Positions 32,626-43,020 of a stretch of 64,000 bases of DNA are shown here, in pieces. Source of the DNA: Euborellia annulipes (taxonomy: Eukaryota; Arthropoda; Insecta; Dermaptera; Anisolabididae); the NCBI GenBank assembly GCA_023213315.1, contig JAKCPI010003224.1, positions 1 to 64,000 on the forward strand, in the 5' to 3' direction. The notes beneath the pieces are model-generated. The model was not told where the DNA came from and did not search any database. It saw nothing but the letters and a program-made list of their open reading frames with translations. Positions within the stretch are counted from its first letter, which is position 1. Every line of letters starts with the position of its first letter. A program made the translations under genes and the position numbers.

Positions 32626-33018
32626 ATTCTGCAAAATAGAGTTCAGTTTTATATTGAATAGCAATTTCTTTTTAAATGCTAATTTAAAATAATAAAAAAA
32701 AAAAAGTTGTTTGAGAAAGTTTTTTTTTTTCTTTTTAAATTATTAATATTATCCAACAAGATGTTGATCAGAAACCGGATTCTGCAATCCATTCATTTGC
32801 ATCTGCCAACTTCATCTATGTCATTGTTCGGGACAAATTTTTTTTATTTTTTCTATAAATTGATTATAAATAGAAGTAGAGAGCCAGGGCCAGGGCAACT
32901 CACATTTCGCTTACATTATGACACCGTCATCATCACTCTGGTTAATAATTTGAGAGTTTTTGAATTCAGTAAAGGCTACGAGCTGCGTTTATTATCTCCA
33001 TGTAAAACAACTATCTTA
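32626..33018. other. Intergenic DNA, no gene seen
   Basis: A 105-codon frame (32707-33024) is rich in Phe/Leu/Ile from T runs and shows no domain. Confidence 0.4.
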
Positions 33019-33026
33019 CTATAGTC

Positions 33027-33092
33027 CAAGGGCGGATACAAGGGGGGGGGGGGTAAAGCCCCCCCTGAGAAACACCTCTGGATCCGCCCTTG
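33027..33092. mobile_element. 66-bp hAT-like MITE
   Basis: Ends CAAGGGCGGATAC and GGATCCGCCCTTG; flanks CTATAGTC and CTATAGGC match 7 of 8. Confidence 0.75.
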
Positions 33093-33139
33093 CTATAGGC
33101 CAAGAGCTGGCGACAAAAATGGGCAAGAGTTTTCTGAAG

Positions 33140-33362
33140 GCTAATATTTTATACTCTTTGACTGATTTTGTTCAAAAGCTTCGTGTCACGTCCCATGGGG
33201 ATGCCTAACTTAAATTTACAATTTCAACCTCCTAACTCTTTTCGTTCTTGAGGTATTTTGTTCACAGACAGTTTGGGGCCCACTTTTTTGGACTCAAAAT
33301 CCCGACATCGATTTTTCGACATGATTCCAATACTTATACATATATATGTAATAGAAAGTAAA
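33140..33362 (-). repeat. Foldback repeat arm fragment
   Basis: ACTCTTTGACTGATTTTGTT, GTGTCACGTCCCATGGGG, then TATATATGTAATAGAAAGTA. Confidence 0.65.
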
Positions 33363-33677
33363 GCGAGAGCATTTATTTAGCGACATGTTCAATATTATTC
33401 AAGCTTGTTTGTTTTTTGGAAACTCTCTTGCTTATAATAGACGAAAAAATTTTAAGATTTAGCAAATTAGTTTGTTTAAACTTGTTTAAACATTTTTTCT
33501 TTTTTCTTTTTTGTTAAATAAGAGCAGAGAGCTTTTCTTTTTTGTGTTAAGAAAAGTTGATTTGTTAATTTTCTCTGAAACCGACAAAGTTTTAATTATT
33601 CGCCAATTGAAAAAAGATTCAATTTTTGTTTTTTTTTTTAATAAGAAAAAAAAAATTAACTTTTCTTCTATATAGAT

Positions 33678-34543
33678 CAGTGGTTCCCAACCTTTTTTGA
33701 CCCATCGCCCCTTTCTGGAGGTTGACTAACACCTATCGGCCCCCTTTACATTTTCAATGTATGCCTAATTTTAATTTGAAGTAAAGTGTAAATAATAAAT
33801 CAGTTTTATTATTTTAAACAATTTTATTACCGTAGGTCTATATACAGGGCCGCAGACAGACTTGACGGGCCCCGGGGCTACTTAATAATACGGCCCCCAC
33901 CCCCAAAAAAAAAACTTAAAGTTTTCTTTTTTTAGTATGTAAAAGGCTATTGTGGCCTTCATATGCCAACACTTTTTTACAGAGTTTTTGAAAAACTTTT
34001 GAAATAGTTATAGGTATATACATAGCTTACAATATTTATTTAAATAAAGTTATATAAATTTTTTTCAAAATGTCCTAAACAAAGAGTTACAAAGTTTTAA
34101 TTTATCGAGGCCAAAGTCGGACAGAGAATTTTCGGGGGAATCTGGGGATATGGAAAATTTTTTTGAAAATTACCCACTGAAATCTACGTTTTTAGCTATC
34201 CTGAGTCGTGAAAAAGATCAAACTTGATTTGAGCTTAAAGGGCCCGGGCCCCCTGAGGAAAAAAAATTCAAGAAAATGATTTTTTTTTAATTGAAATTTA
34301 AGATTTGAGCTAAAAGTGACGTTTCAATTCTAGATTGGAATTATCTTCAGACTATTTTATTTTTATGATAATATTTTGTCCTCTCTATCCTGACCTTCCT
34401 GTAAATAGGAGATTTTTCTCTTTGATTTTTATATTTTTAAATTTTAGTAAACTAATAATTTTTCTCTCTTTGAATACTCATCGCCCCCCGCTTATTTATC
34501 GCCCCCCTGAAAACCCAAATCGCCCCCAGGTTGGGAACCACTG
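33678..34543. mobile_element. hAT-type transposon remnant with exact 8-bp duplication
   Basis: Ends CAGTGGTTCCCAACC and GGTTGGGAACCACTG, flanked by ATATAGAT at 33670-33677 and 34544-34551. Sub-terminal CATCGCCCC motifs recur at both ends. The 866-bp interior has no transposase; an inner block with CGGGCCCCGGGG (33875-34255) may be a second nested MITE. Confidence 0.85.
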
Positions 34544-34551
34544 ATATAGAT

Positions 34552-35180
34552 CATCTTTACTAATGTCTAACTAATATCACATAAGCGGATAGCCATCAAA
34601 AATTTAATTTACAAAACTATAAATGGTCACAAAAGCTTTTCGTGTTTTTTATTGCGAATTCAAAACGAAATCTGCATATTATTAAAAATAATTTTAGAGC
34701 AGCGAATTAAAAATTATGATACCACCATGGGCGTAACTAGGGGGTGCCGGGGGAGGGGCCGGCTTCCCCCAGCCCACTGATGTGAAGGTATTCGCCATCT
34801 ATGAAACGCAAGTGGTCAAGTTTGGAACAAAGGTGCTATGGGAAATTAAATATATATCTCGAGACAAAAGAAATCTGGTGTGATATCACAGAACACGCCT
34901 GGAATTACCGAGGGTAAGAGAAAGTTGCGTGCTGCGCTACACCAACTCCTTTTATTCACTATCACAGCAATATAAAAACAATCAAATGACAATTTGGTGT
35001 CTCTGAATGTTGAGAAAATAAAAAAAATTCAATAAAAATTGTCTCTCTCTCTCCCAACCAGCCTGCATTCCTACTCTTATTAAATGGGTCTAAATTCCTA
35101 TCAATCAAACTTGAAAGAACAAAGTCGCTCAAGAATTCTTGCGCTCAAAATAAAAAACTTTCGACGAAACAAATGATATA
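34552..35180. other. Intergenic DNA with a diverged foldback hairpin
   Basis: A decayed hairpin AAATCTGGTGTGATATCAC ... GTGCTGCGCTACACC is at about 34868-34945. ACCACCATGGGCGTAACTAG at 34727 is one end of the MITE seen inside the 46-kb palindrome. Confidence 0.5.
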
Positions 35181-35184
35181 TGTA

Positions 35185-35365
35185 TGTAATAGCGGAGTGT
35201 CCGTCAGTCCGTCTGTCACGCTGTTTGACAAACTACCCGGAATTTTGCAGACGTTATGGAGAGTCCAAGTCTTCAAATTCTCAAAAGGGGTAGCGCAAAA
35301 ATTTGCATAAAATTCCCATTGGAAAGAATTGAGTTTTGTCTTGCCTTATCAAAAATTAAACCAAA
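35185..35365 (+). mobile_element. Helitron-like fragment
   Basis: GTAATAGCGGAGTGTCCGTC, TCCGTCTGTCACGCTG, GACGTTATGGAGAGTCCAAG. Confidence 0.5.
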
Positions 35366-35371
35366 TTAATT

Positions 35372-35517
35372 GCCCTCGGGTCTGGTGTAGTTGGTAGCGT
35401 GCTGGCCTTGTATATCAAGGGTCGCGGATACCAAATAAAATCATCGGACTGCGAACCCTCGATCCTTGGAATACAAGGCCAGCACGCTATCAACTACACC
35501 AAGCCCCAGGGCAGTGT
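35372..35517. repeat. Two SINE heads facing each other
   Basis: Plus head CCCTCGGGTCTGGTGTAGTT (35372-35450) meets a minus head ending CAACTACACCAAGCCCCAGG (35451-35517). The body and tails are missing. The junction is ATACCAAATAAAATCATCGG. Confidence 0.75.
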
Positions 35518-35628
35518 GAGTGTTAAAAAAAAATTAATTAAAATAATTAAATCTCTCAAATGCAAAATAATACAAATTGTTATATTACTAATATAATTGT
35601 ATTTTGATTTTTTTTTTCTAAGGGGGCT

Positions 35629-35790
35629 CGCTGGTATAGCGGGCTAGGATATCGGCTTCTATTAAGAAGATCCCTGATCAAATCCTGGGCGTGCGGGATC
35701 ATCCCGTCCTCTGGAAAGGACGTAAAGAAGGTTTCCCTCTCGTGATGCATTCTTCGAAGAGTCGGTGCTGAGGGAGTCCCTCCTCGAATT
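35629..35790 (+). repeat. tRNA-like SINE, other family
   Basis: GCTCGCTGGTATAGCGGGCT and GATCAAATCCTGGGCG resemble A and B boxes, followed by GGATCATCCCGTCCTCTGGA and a non-tRNA body. Confidence 0.45.
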
Positions 35791-36164
35791 AGAACATCCC
35801 CCCTAACATAGAAGAGGTTGGATAAAAGGATCCAGAAATAAGGATTAGTTCACTAAATAAATTTGATTCCCGAAAGGAATTCCAAATTATAATTTTTTTC
35901 CTTAGAGCAATCGCACATATCAAGTTCCTCTTTTTTTTTTCAATGGTGCAAACTCCAATTGAGACCTCACCAGGATTTTGAGGGTTTTTATATTTTTCAA
36001 GTCTTACAATCCAAGCATCTTTATTCACAATTATATTGATATTTACATGATCATTAAAGGATAATTTTGAGGCAAAATTGATTCCCATTTATATTAAAAA
36101 AGATATCGTTTATATGATGAAAATTTTCAACGGCTCCTGAGACAAATTTTATAAATTACTAGCC

Positions 36165-37469
36165 GCGACGCCTAGGGACACGAAAAAAGTATCGATACTT
36201 ACTGGTATCGATACTTTTGTTTCGATACTAGTACTTTTTTTACTCGATACTTTTCTTTCGATACTTTACTCATATGAGTACTTGATTGCCGGTATCGAAT
36301 GAAAATACTCATTCAAATATCATTTTTTTTTTAAGCTTTTTCGGCATCTTAGGCCATATAGACAGACTTTAAACGTTATATAAATATTTTAAACGCGATT
36401 CTGCCAAAGAATATCGCAAATTCTTTTTTCTCTTGATATAAATAGCAAGTTGATATATAACAGATGGTCGATATTTGTGGGATAGACTTTATTCCATCAT
36501 ATTCCTAATAATTATTTATTAAATGTGCATTTAATAACATTAAATTTCTAATTTAATTTTTTTTGTCTATTATTGCAAACAGTATTTACTAAATTTAAAA
36601 GTGCGCAAATATTACATTAGAAAGGCCAATATATAAACTAATAAAAATACTGGTCGACAAGGTTTTATTCACAAGAAATCTGATTAGTGAATTTAGTACA
36701 TTTTTTTTATAATGAATTCAGATATCTAGTTAGAATTTTTCCATCAGGCACACTTTTAGAGATATAGATAAAAATAAATTTTAATAGAAAATGTGCTCTA
36801 AAACGGCTTTTATTTTGAATTTTCAAGATTTTTCTAAAAACTTAAAAATCTCGATTTTTCTAAATTTTAAGTCATTTGTGGCACGTCTAAATGATTGGGC
36901 TGAGACTTTATATGTATTAAAACTATCTTCATATTTTTAATGGGTGTCGTCTTAAAAAAATCTTGAAATTTCAAAATAAGAGCCCGTTTAGATCACATTT
37001 TCTATTAAAATTTATTTTTCAATATATCTCTAAAAGTGTGCCTGATGGGGAAAAACTGAAATGATATTTGAATTTATGAAAAATCTTTCTAGAATCTTTA
37101 TCTTTGTTCTTGTGAAAGAAAAAAAGTTCATTTTTGTCAACCAGTGAAAATGGACAGACTTTTATTTTGACGAAATCCGTATTTTGGTTGAGAAAGCCTC
37201 TTCCTCCTGGTGCTCATTACTTTGAGGAAAATGGTACACCAGTATACCCCATTGATCTTCCGTTGGGCCCTTTGAACCACGTCAGGAGCCTAAGATGCCG
37301 AAAAAACTTAAAAAAGAGAAAAAAAATACTCATACTTCAAAAAATACTCGATACCTACTGGTATCGATACTTTTCATCCGATACTTTCTGGTATCGATAC
37401 TTTCCTTTCGATACGATACCAAGTACAAGTATCGATACTTTTTTTCGATACCGTATCCCTAGCGACGCC
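36165..37469. mobile_element. hAT-type element with exact 8-bp duplication, nested in Helitron end
   Basis: Element 36173-37461 with ends TAGGGACACGAAAAAAGTAT and the inverse ATACCGTATCCCTA; GCGACGCC at 36165-36172 and 37462-37469. Sub-terminal zones are rich in GGTATCGATAC, probable transposase-binding repeats. The insertion splits a Helitron-like 3' end (CTAGCCGCGACGCC on the minus strand). Inside is another palindromic MITE at 36715-37075. The 128-residue frame at 37134 starts with TTG and runs through the terminal repeat; I do not accept it as a gene. Confidence 0.85.
36715..37075. mobile_element. Palindromic MITE nested in hAT
   Basis: Facing arms GAATTCAGATATCTAGTTAG and, inverted, GGCACACTTTTAGAGATATA. 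Same family as the single arms at 1-75 and 13273-13345. Confidence 0.65.
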
Positions 37470-37807
37470 CGCTTCCGGAGGCTTCTCATTCCTGAACCCT
37501 CCTCCAACTGTCTCCGTTAATAACAAGCTCCTTACAAACTACGTAGATAATACATAGAGTATGCATATAATGGTATTGAGAGGCTCTTCAACTGGAGACT
37601 CTCTTCAAAAATATCAGTAGATCGTTATTTCCGACCCACATCCCTCATCTTTTAAATTTCCAGAGAATCAGATAGATTATTAATTTAAAGAAAAAAAAAG
37701 AAAATTGAATTATATAATGGATTTTATTATTTATAATTTGAGAGATTTAATTATTGAAATTAATTGGATTTGATTATTTAATAAGAAGAAAGAGAGAGAA
37801 CTCATTC

Positions 37808-37965
37808 AATGCCCTCGGGTCTTGGTATAGGAGTTAGCGTGCTAGCCTTCTGTACCAAGGGTCGCGGGTTCGCATTCCGGCTCATGCAAAAATTTATTTC
37901 AATTTAAATAAATGGAAATAAATAAAAGCGGGGTCTAAATGGCCTCCATTGCCGAAAAAGAAAAG
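37808..37965 (+). repeat. tRNA-derived SINE, type 2
   Basis: GCCCTCGGGTCTTGGTATAG, GTCGCGGGTTCGCATTCC, ATTTATTTCAATTTAAATAA, tail GGCCTCCATTGCCGAAAAAG. Confidence 0.8.
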
Positions 37966-38127
37966 AAAATTCTGAATTTTTTGGTCTTCCCCATTTGGGG
38001 ATTTAGGAGTCCGAGTATTTTGTCTGAAACGAACGTCTTCTATAAGAGTGCAAAATTTCATTTTAAATTTTGTTATATAATTAAATCAGGATTCGCTGGA
38101 AAATCTTTTATTTAATTTTTGTTCGCC

Positions 38128-38160
38128 GACATTTCGGTCGTCCATAACGACCTTCATCAG
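38128..38160 (-). ncRNA. Hammerhead-ribozyme-like motif
   Basis: CTGATGA, A, perfect stem GGTCGT/ACGACC, then GAAATGTC (C to T after GAAA). Confidence 0.6.
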
Positions 38161-38373
38161 GGCAAATATTCTTAACTATTCATCGATTTTAATGTCTATT
38201 GGAATCTTTTACAATTTCTATTTAATTTGATATGTATAAAAATGATCATATACTTGCTTGTTTGGGGTCTCTGATTCAATGATCAACATATCATTTCATT
38301 ATAGATACAAAGAAATTGTAAATGATTGCAAGTGACATTAAAATTCCTAAGATCGATGAATAGTTTGGAATTT

Positions 38374-38419
38374 TTTGCCCTGATGAAGGTCGTGATGGAC
38401 GACCGAAACGTCGGCGAAG
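38374..38419 (+). ncRNA. Hammerhead-ribozyme-like motif, best-paired copy
   Basis: CTGATGA at 38380, extra A, stem II GGTCGT-GATGG-ACGACC, GAAACGTC to 38412. Stem I pairs TTTTGCC before the core with GGCGAAG after the cut site, six or more pairs. All core residues match the small Penelope-type hammerhead except the extra base after CTGATGA. Confidence 0.7.
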
Positions 38420-38480
38420 ACAAATTAAATAAAGCAAAACTCTTGCGAATCCTGATTAAATCTCCATAGCCATCTATCTA

Positions 38481-38790
38481 TTTATATAATTCGCTAATGT
38501 CCGTCTGTCTGTCACGCTCTATTTGGGCAACTTCTCGTTGTAATTTCGAAACCAAATTTTTTATGCTTAAAGAGGATCTTCTAGGATTTACAGGAAAATT
38601 ATTTTCATATAAATTTTTGAGTTATTAATTCATAAAGTTACGATTTCTCCCATAGGAAATGTATTTGCAGTTGTGTATTCTATGAATGTCAACAAATCCT
38701 CAAGCAGGCGCTGGATTGGAATAGTAATAATTTTTTTTTCCAGGCGGGCCCGAGCCAGCTGAGGGGGTCTAGGCGCCAACTCCGCCCCAG
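38481..38790 (+). mobile_element. Helitron-like element
   Basis: ATTCGCTAATGTCCGTCTGT, CTCTATTTGGGCAACTTC, GATTTCTCCCATAGGAAATG, 3' GGCGGGCCCGAGCCAGCTG. Confidence 0.6.
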
Positions 38791-39254
38791 GAAGTCGAAC
38801 ACGCACGGTGGGGCTTAAATTAGATTGAATTGTTTGCCTAAGTGAATCATTGTTTGTTTGTGCTCGGCTATAGTTAAATATTTATAACCAAATAGTTTAG
38901 CAATTAAATCGCCGGATATTAGGGGGAAACTCTTTGAAATAAAAAAAACTGGATTTTCAATTTCCATAAGAGGCAGCAGGAAATTGCTTATGCAATTAAA
39001 TATAATAAATAAAAATCTTTTCGGCAAAAGAAGAAAAAAAAAATACTTTTTTGGTGAATGTCGTAAATTTTGAACCTGACGACAGAAAAGGAGAGAGTGA
39101 AAGGCTCAACGCGACAGAAAAACCTATAAATTGCAAGAGGGGAAATTATATTATGCTAAACACCAGAAACTGGGATAATAAAGAAATTAAAATACAAGAA
39201 GGGCATTTTGGGTTCACTTATCTATCTATTTATAGACGGTATTGAATTCATCTC

Positions 39255-39489
39255 GCGCGCCTACCTCCTATACCAAACGTCGCGGGTTCGGACCCAGGCA
39301 GTCCGATGATTTTATTTAAGGCATTTGGATACCAGATGGCTTAAATAGAAATGCCTGACCCCACAATAGATATATTCTCTACAACGGTTATCGTCAAAGT
39401 CTTATATGGCCTAAGTTGCCGAAAAGACTGTGTGAATGTGAGTGTGAATGAGAAAAAAGTGTGAATGTTTAAAAAAAAAAAAAAAAAAA
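39255..39489 (+). repeat. SINE, slightly 5' truncated, with target duplication
   Basis: GCGCGCCTACCTCC through tail GGCCTAAGTTGCCGAAAAG and poly-A; AATTCATCTC on both sides (39245-39254, 39490-39499). Confidence 0.85.
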
Positions 39490-40450
39490 AATTCATCTCA
39501 AAAATTTGATGGTTTTGAGGTCCCCTGAGTCCAAAAAAGTGGGTCTCGCAAAATGGTCTGTCTGTGTTCAATTTAAAGCATGAAGGAATTGATTTTCGAT
39601 GTTGAAATTTTATATTTAAGTTAGACACTCCCCTCAGGGATGAAAATAACCTTTTGAACAAATTCGGCCAAAGAGTACTAGCACCTCACAGTCAAGACCG
39701 AATCGAGATATATTGATCTCTCAACGAAAAGAGCTAGGAGATTGAAATTGTATATTTAAGTTCAGTACTCTCTCATGGCAAATGACAGGAAGTTTTTGAA
39801 CAAAATCGAGCAAAAAGTACTAGTACTTTACTGATGTACTTTTTCAGTTTTTTTTTTCGATTTTCTCGAAATTCGCTCCAACGATTTTGATTAAAATTAA
39901 AAAATCAATTAGAATTTTTAGATGCTCTTTAAGATGTATATTCTCATTTTGCCCTTGAAATCTTTTAAAGCACACTTTACTCTTGTACTTGATAGGAGAA
40001 ATATAATATAATAATAATATAATTTTCGGTATATAAATTTTACATCTTGAAATTTGAATGTACTGTCGGAAACTAAATATATGTCAACACAAGGGCGGAT
40101 ACAAGGGGGGGGTAAAGGGGGTAATTACCTCCCCCGAGATTAAAAAAAAATAACTTTTTTTTCGCAAAAAAAATTTATTTTTAATGTAAAATTTTAAAAT
40201 TAATACTTAAAAATTTGATGTATATTTATATTCTGGCAAACAAGTACAGAATGCGCTTTTAAATTACCGAAATTAAAAAAAAAATAGTGTGCTGTGCGAC
40301 GAGTCACACCAGATTACCCCCCCGAGAAACACCTCTGGATCCGCCCTTGTGTCAACACAAAAAATCTGGTCTGACAAGCACAGTACACAACTTTCGATTA
40401 CCGAAGGTAAGAGAAAGTTGTGTGCTGTGCGCCAGTCCCATCAGATTTAA
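39490..40450 (+). repeat. Foldback repeat, two joined arms ending in a hairpin
   Basis: A short outer arm fragment (to about 39690) abuts a second arm; hairpin at 40358-40450 (ATCTGGTCTGACAAGCAC ... CCATCAGATTTAA). A hAT-like MITE splits it at 40090-40349. Confidence 0.7.
40090..40349 (+). mobile_element. hAT-like MITE with captured hairpin half, exact duplication
   Basis: Ends CAAGGGCGGATACAAGG and CTGGATCCGCCCTTG; TGTCAACA on both sides (40082-40089, 40350-40357). The interior holds GTACAGAATGCGC and GTGCTGTGCGACGAGTCACA, shared with 12008-12241 and 40922-41170. Confidence 0.9.
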
Positions 40451-40885
40451 TTGACTATCTTAGATTCTGTGTGCCCTCTAGTTCAAATGTCTGTATATTT
40501 TCCTGGATATCTATTCCTCCAGCTTGCATAAACGTTAAAACAAGAGTCGGAGCAGAAGGGGTGGCGCACCCCCAACCCCTTCGCGGCTAGTTTGTTTAAT
40601 GATTAATTATGGAGTTTGATAGAAATGGATTTTTTAAATCCAAAATCAAATTCCTGGAAGCCAATTATTTTAATGATGCCTTATTAAAAAAATAAATAAG
40701 CTTATCTATAACCTTTTTAAAATATTCTATAGAAAATATGAGCAGAAAAAAATAAAAAGAGATTAAACGATATATATGAAAGAAGCTACAGTACTTTGAA
40801 GGATTTTATTTTAAGCCCAAGAGGTAGTGACGACATTACTAAGCTTTGTTATGAAATGAGTATTTATTTATTATTTTAGTTATAT

Positions 40886-41805
40886 ATAAAAAAAAATCTG
40901 GTGTGATTGGTCGCACAGCACTAGTGGCGGATCCAGAGGTGTTTCTCGGGGGTGGGGGGTAATCTGGAGTGACTGGTCGCACAGCACACTATTTTTTCTT
41001 AATTTCGGTAATTTAAAGGCGCATTCTGTACTTGTTTGCCAGAATATAAATACAAATCAAATTTTTAAGTATTATTTTTTAAAATTTTACATTAAAAATA
41101 CATTTTTTTCAGTTTTCAAATCTCAGGGGGGTAGTTACTCCCTTTACCCCCCCCCTTGAATCCGCCCATGCACAGCACTCAACCAACTTACCAAAGGTAA
41201 GAGAAGGTTGTGTTCTGTGCTTATCACACCAGATATTTTTTTGTGTCGAGATATATCTAGTTTCCGTAGATATATTAGAATTCAAGATATCAAATTTATA
41301 AACTGAAAAATAATTAAATTCAGTTACTTTGGCAACCATTTCTCCTATCTTTCCTATGAAGTACAAGAGTAAAGTGGTCTTAAGAAGATTTAAATGGCAA
41401 AATGAGAATATACATTTTAAAGAGAATCTAAAAAATAATTGATTTATGAATTTTAATCAAAATCGTTGGAGCGAATTTTTGAGAAAATCGAAAAAAAAAA
41501 AAAACTGAAAAAATACATCAGTAAAGTACTAGTACTTTTTGGCCGATTTTGTTAAAAATCTTGGTGTTCCGTGCCAGAGGGATGACCAACTTAAATATAA
41601 AATTTCAACCTTCTAGCTCTTTTCGTTCTTGAGATATTTTGTTCACAGACACACACAAAGTCAGACAGACAGACCATTTTGCGAAAACCACTTTTTTTGA
41701 ATTCAGGGGACCTTAAAACGTGTTTATCCATCAAAATCTCGACATCGAATGTCGACATGATCGCAATACTTTCTCTCTATATATACATAGGTAAGAGAAA
41801 GTAAA
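40886..41805 (-). repeat. Foldback repeat copy, hairpin split by a hAT-like MITE
   Basis: Hairpin AAAAATCTGGTGTGATTGG ... CTTATCACACCAGATATTT, long arm, outer end TATACATAGGTAAGAGAAAG. Confidence 0.75.
40922..41170 (-). mobile_element. hAT-like MITE with captured hairpin half, inverted copy
   Basis: Opposite orientation to 40090-40349; CACAGCAC on both sides (40914-40921, 41171-41178). First base is T where the family has C. It inserted in the hairpin of the repeat family whose sequence it carries. Confidence 0.9.
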
Positions 41806-42155
41806 AACATTTTATAAAGAAGTTTTTTATTTTTATTCAAACTGAATCCATAAAGCCTTAACAAGTGCTTAAAGTATTATCGATCAACCATCTGGCTTTA
41901 GGTTGATTAGAATAATCTATTATTATTTCAAGATTTAAGGCTAGAATTATAATATTAGAGGGCTCGCTCGCTTGCATTTAATAAAATCCTCCTTCTCTTA
42001 TGAAATGATTTATTGAGTCCATTTATTTACGTAATGACTTCATATTAATATCGGATAGCAAGTTAATTTTTAATATCTTAATGAATTTATTCTTTGACAC
42101 TTTGATATCGATCATATACTGTAAAAAATTATTTTCTTTCTTTTTGCTTTCTCTT
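41805..42155. other. Unique intergenic DNA, no gene seen
   Basis: AT-rich, no repeat family or exon recognised. Confidence 0.45.
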
Positions 42156-42394
42156 AACTATTATACATAACAAAAAGTATTGGATTCGTCTCAAAAATTC
42201 AATGTCGAGATTTTGAGGTCCAAAAAAGTGGGCCCCGCAAAATGGTCTATGAAGAAAATATCTAAAGAATAAAAAGAGATATGAGGTTTAAATTTTATAT
42301 TTAATAATGTTTAATGGCTGGAAATGTATTGAGGAAGGATATAAATGCAGGCAGCCAAGAAATAAAAACGCACTCGATTCCCTTTGAATGTCCA

Positions 42395-42429
42395 GACGTT
42401 TCGAGCAAAATTTATTCGCCCATCCTCAG
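42395..42429 (-). ncRNA. Hammerhead-ribozyme-like motif
   Basis: CTGAGGA, T, GGGC/GCTC stem, GAAACGTC; mirror of 42653. Confidence 0.65.
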
Positions 42430-42647
42430 TGAACTATTCTAGTGGGAGAGAGTTAAGTCTCCTTTGGTATACATAGTGGTTGTTAGGTTCTACTACGTAT
42501 TCTATTTAATGTAACAATATGATGATAAATGAGTTTTAATAACAAAAACTCATTTATCATCATATTGTTACATTAAATAGAATACGTAGTAGAACCTAAC
42601 AACCACTATGTATACCAAAGGAGACTTAACTCTCTCCCACTAGAATA

Positions 42648-42692
42648 GTTCACTGAGGATGGGCGAATAAATTTTGCTCGAAACGTCTGGAC
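42648..42692 (+). ncRNA. Hammerhead-ribozyme-like motif
   Basis: CTGAGGA at 42653, T, GGGC-GAATAAATTTT-GCTC, GAAACGTC to 42687. Stem I pairs GTTCA with TGGAC, five pairs. Confidence 0.68.
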
Positions 42693-43020
42693 ATTCAAAG
42701 GGAATCGAGAGCGTTTTTATTTCTTGGCTGCCTGCATTTATATCCTTCCTCAATTTTATATTTAAGTTAGTCATCCCCCTGGCACGTGAATATAAGCTTT
42801 TAAACAAAATCGGCCAAAGAGTACTAGTAGTTAGCTAATGTACTTTTTGAATTTTTTTCGATTTTCTCAAAATTCGCTTAAACGATTTTGATTAAAATTC
42901 AAAATTCAATTATTTTTTAGATGCTCTTTAAAATGTATATTCTCATTTTGCCCTTGAAATCTTCTGAAGCAGACTTTACTCTTGTACCTCATAGGCCATG
43001 TATTACAGGCAAATACCCAA

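Larger units (their letters stand above)
38083..38463. repeat. Palindrome with two facing hammerhead motifs
   Basis: Outer arms TTAAATCAGGATTCGCTGG and CGAATCCTGATTAAAT. Centre sequence is AT-rich and non-coding. Confidence 0.75.
42330..42752. repeat. Near-perfect palindrome with two facing hammerhead motifs
   Basis: Arms of about 205 bp (TTGAGGAAGGATATAAATGC and inverse) separated by an approximately 11-base loop AATAACAAAAA near 42540. Both arms appear nearly identical. Confidence 0.85.
42160..43000 (+). repeat. Foldback repeat arm split by hammerhead palindrome
   Basis: Arm to about 42315 and from about 42753 to 43000; hairpin end not present. Confidence 0.65.

Noticed and set aside
37134..37520. 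128-codon plus-strand frame as a protein gene
   Set aside because: It begins at TTG, not ATG, lies inside the hAT element and runs through its ATCGATAC terminal repeats; no domain seen.
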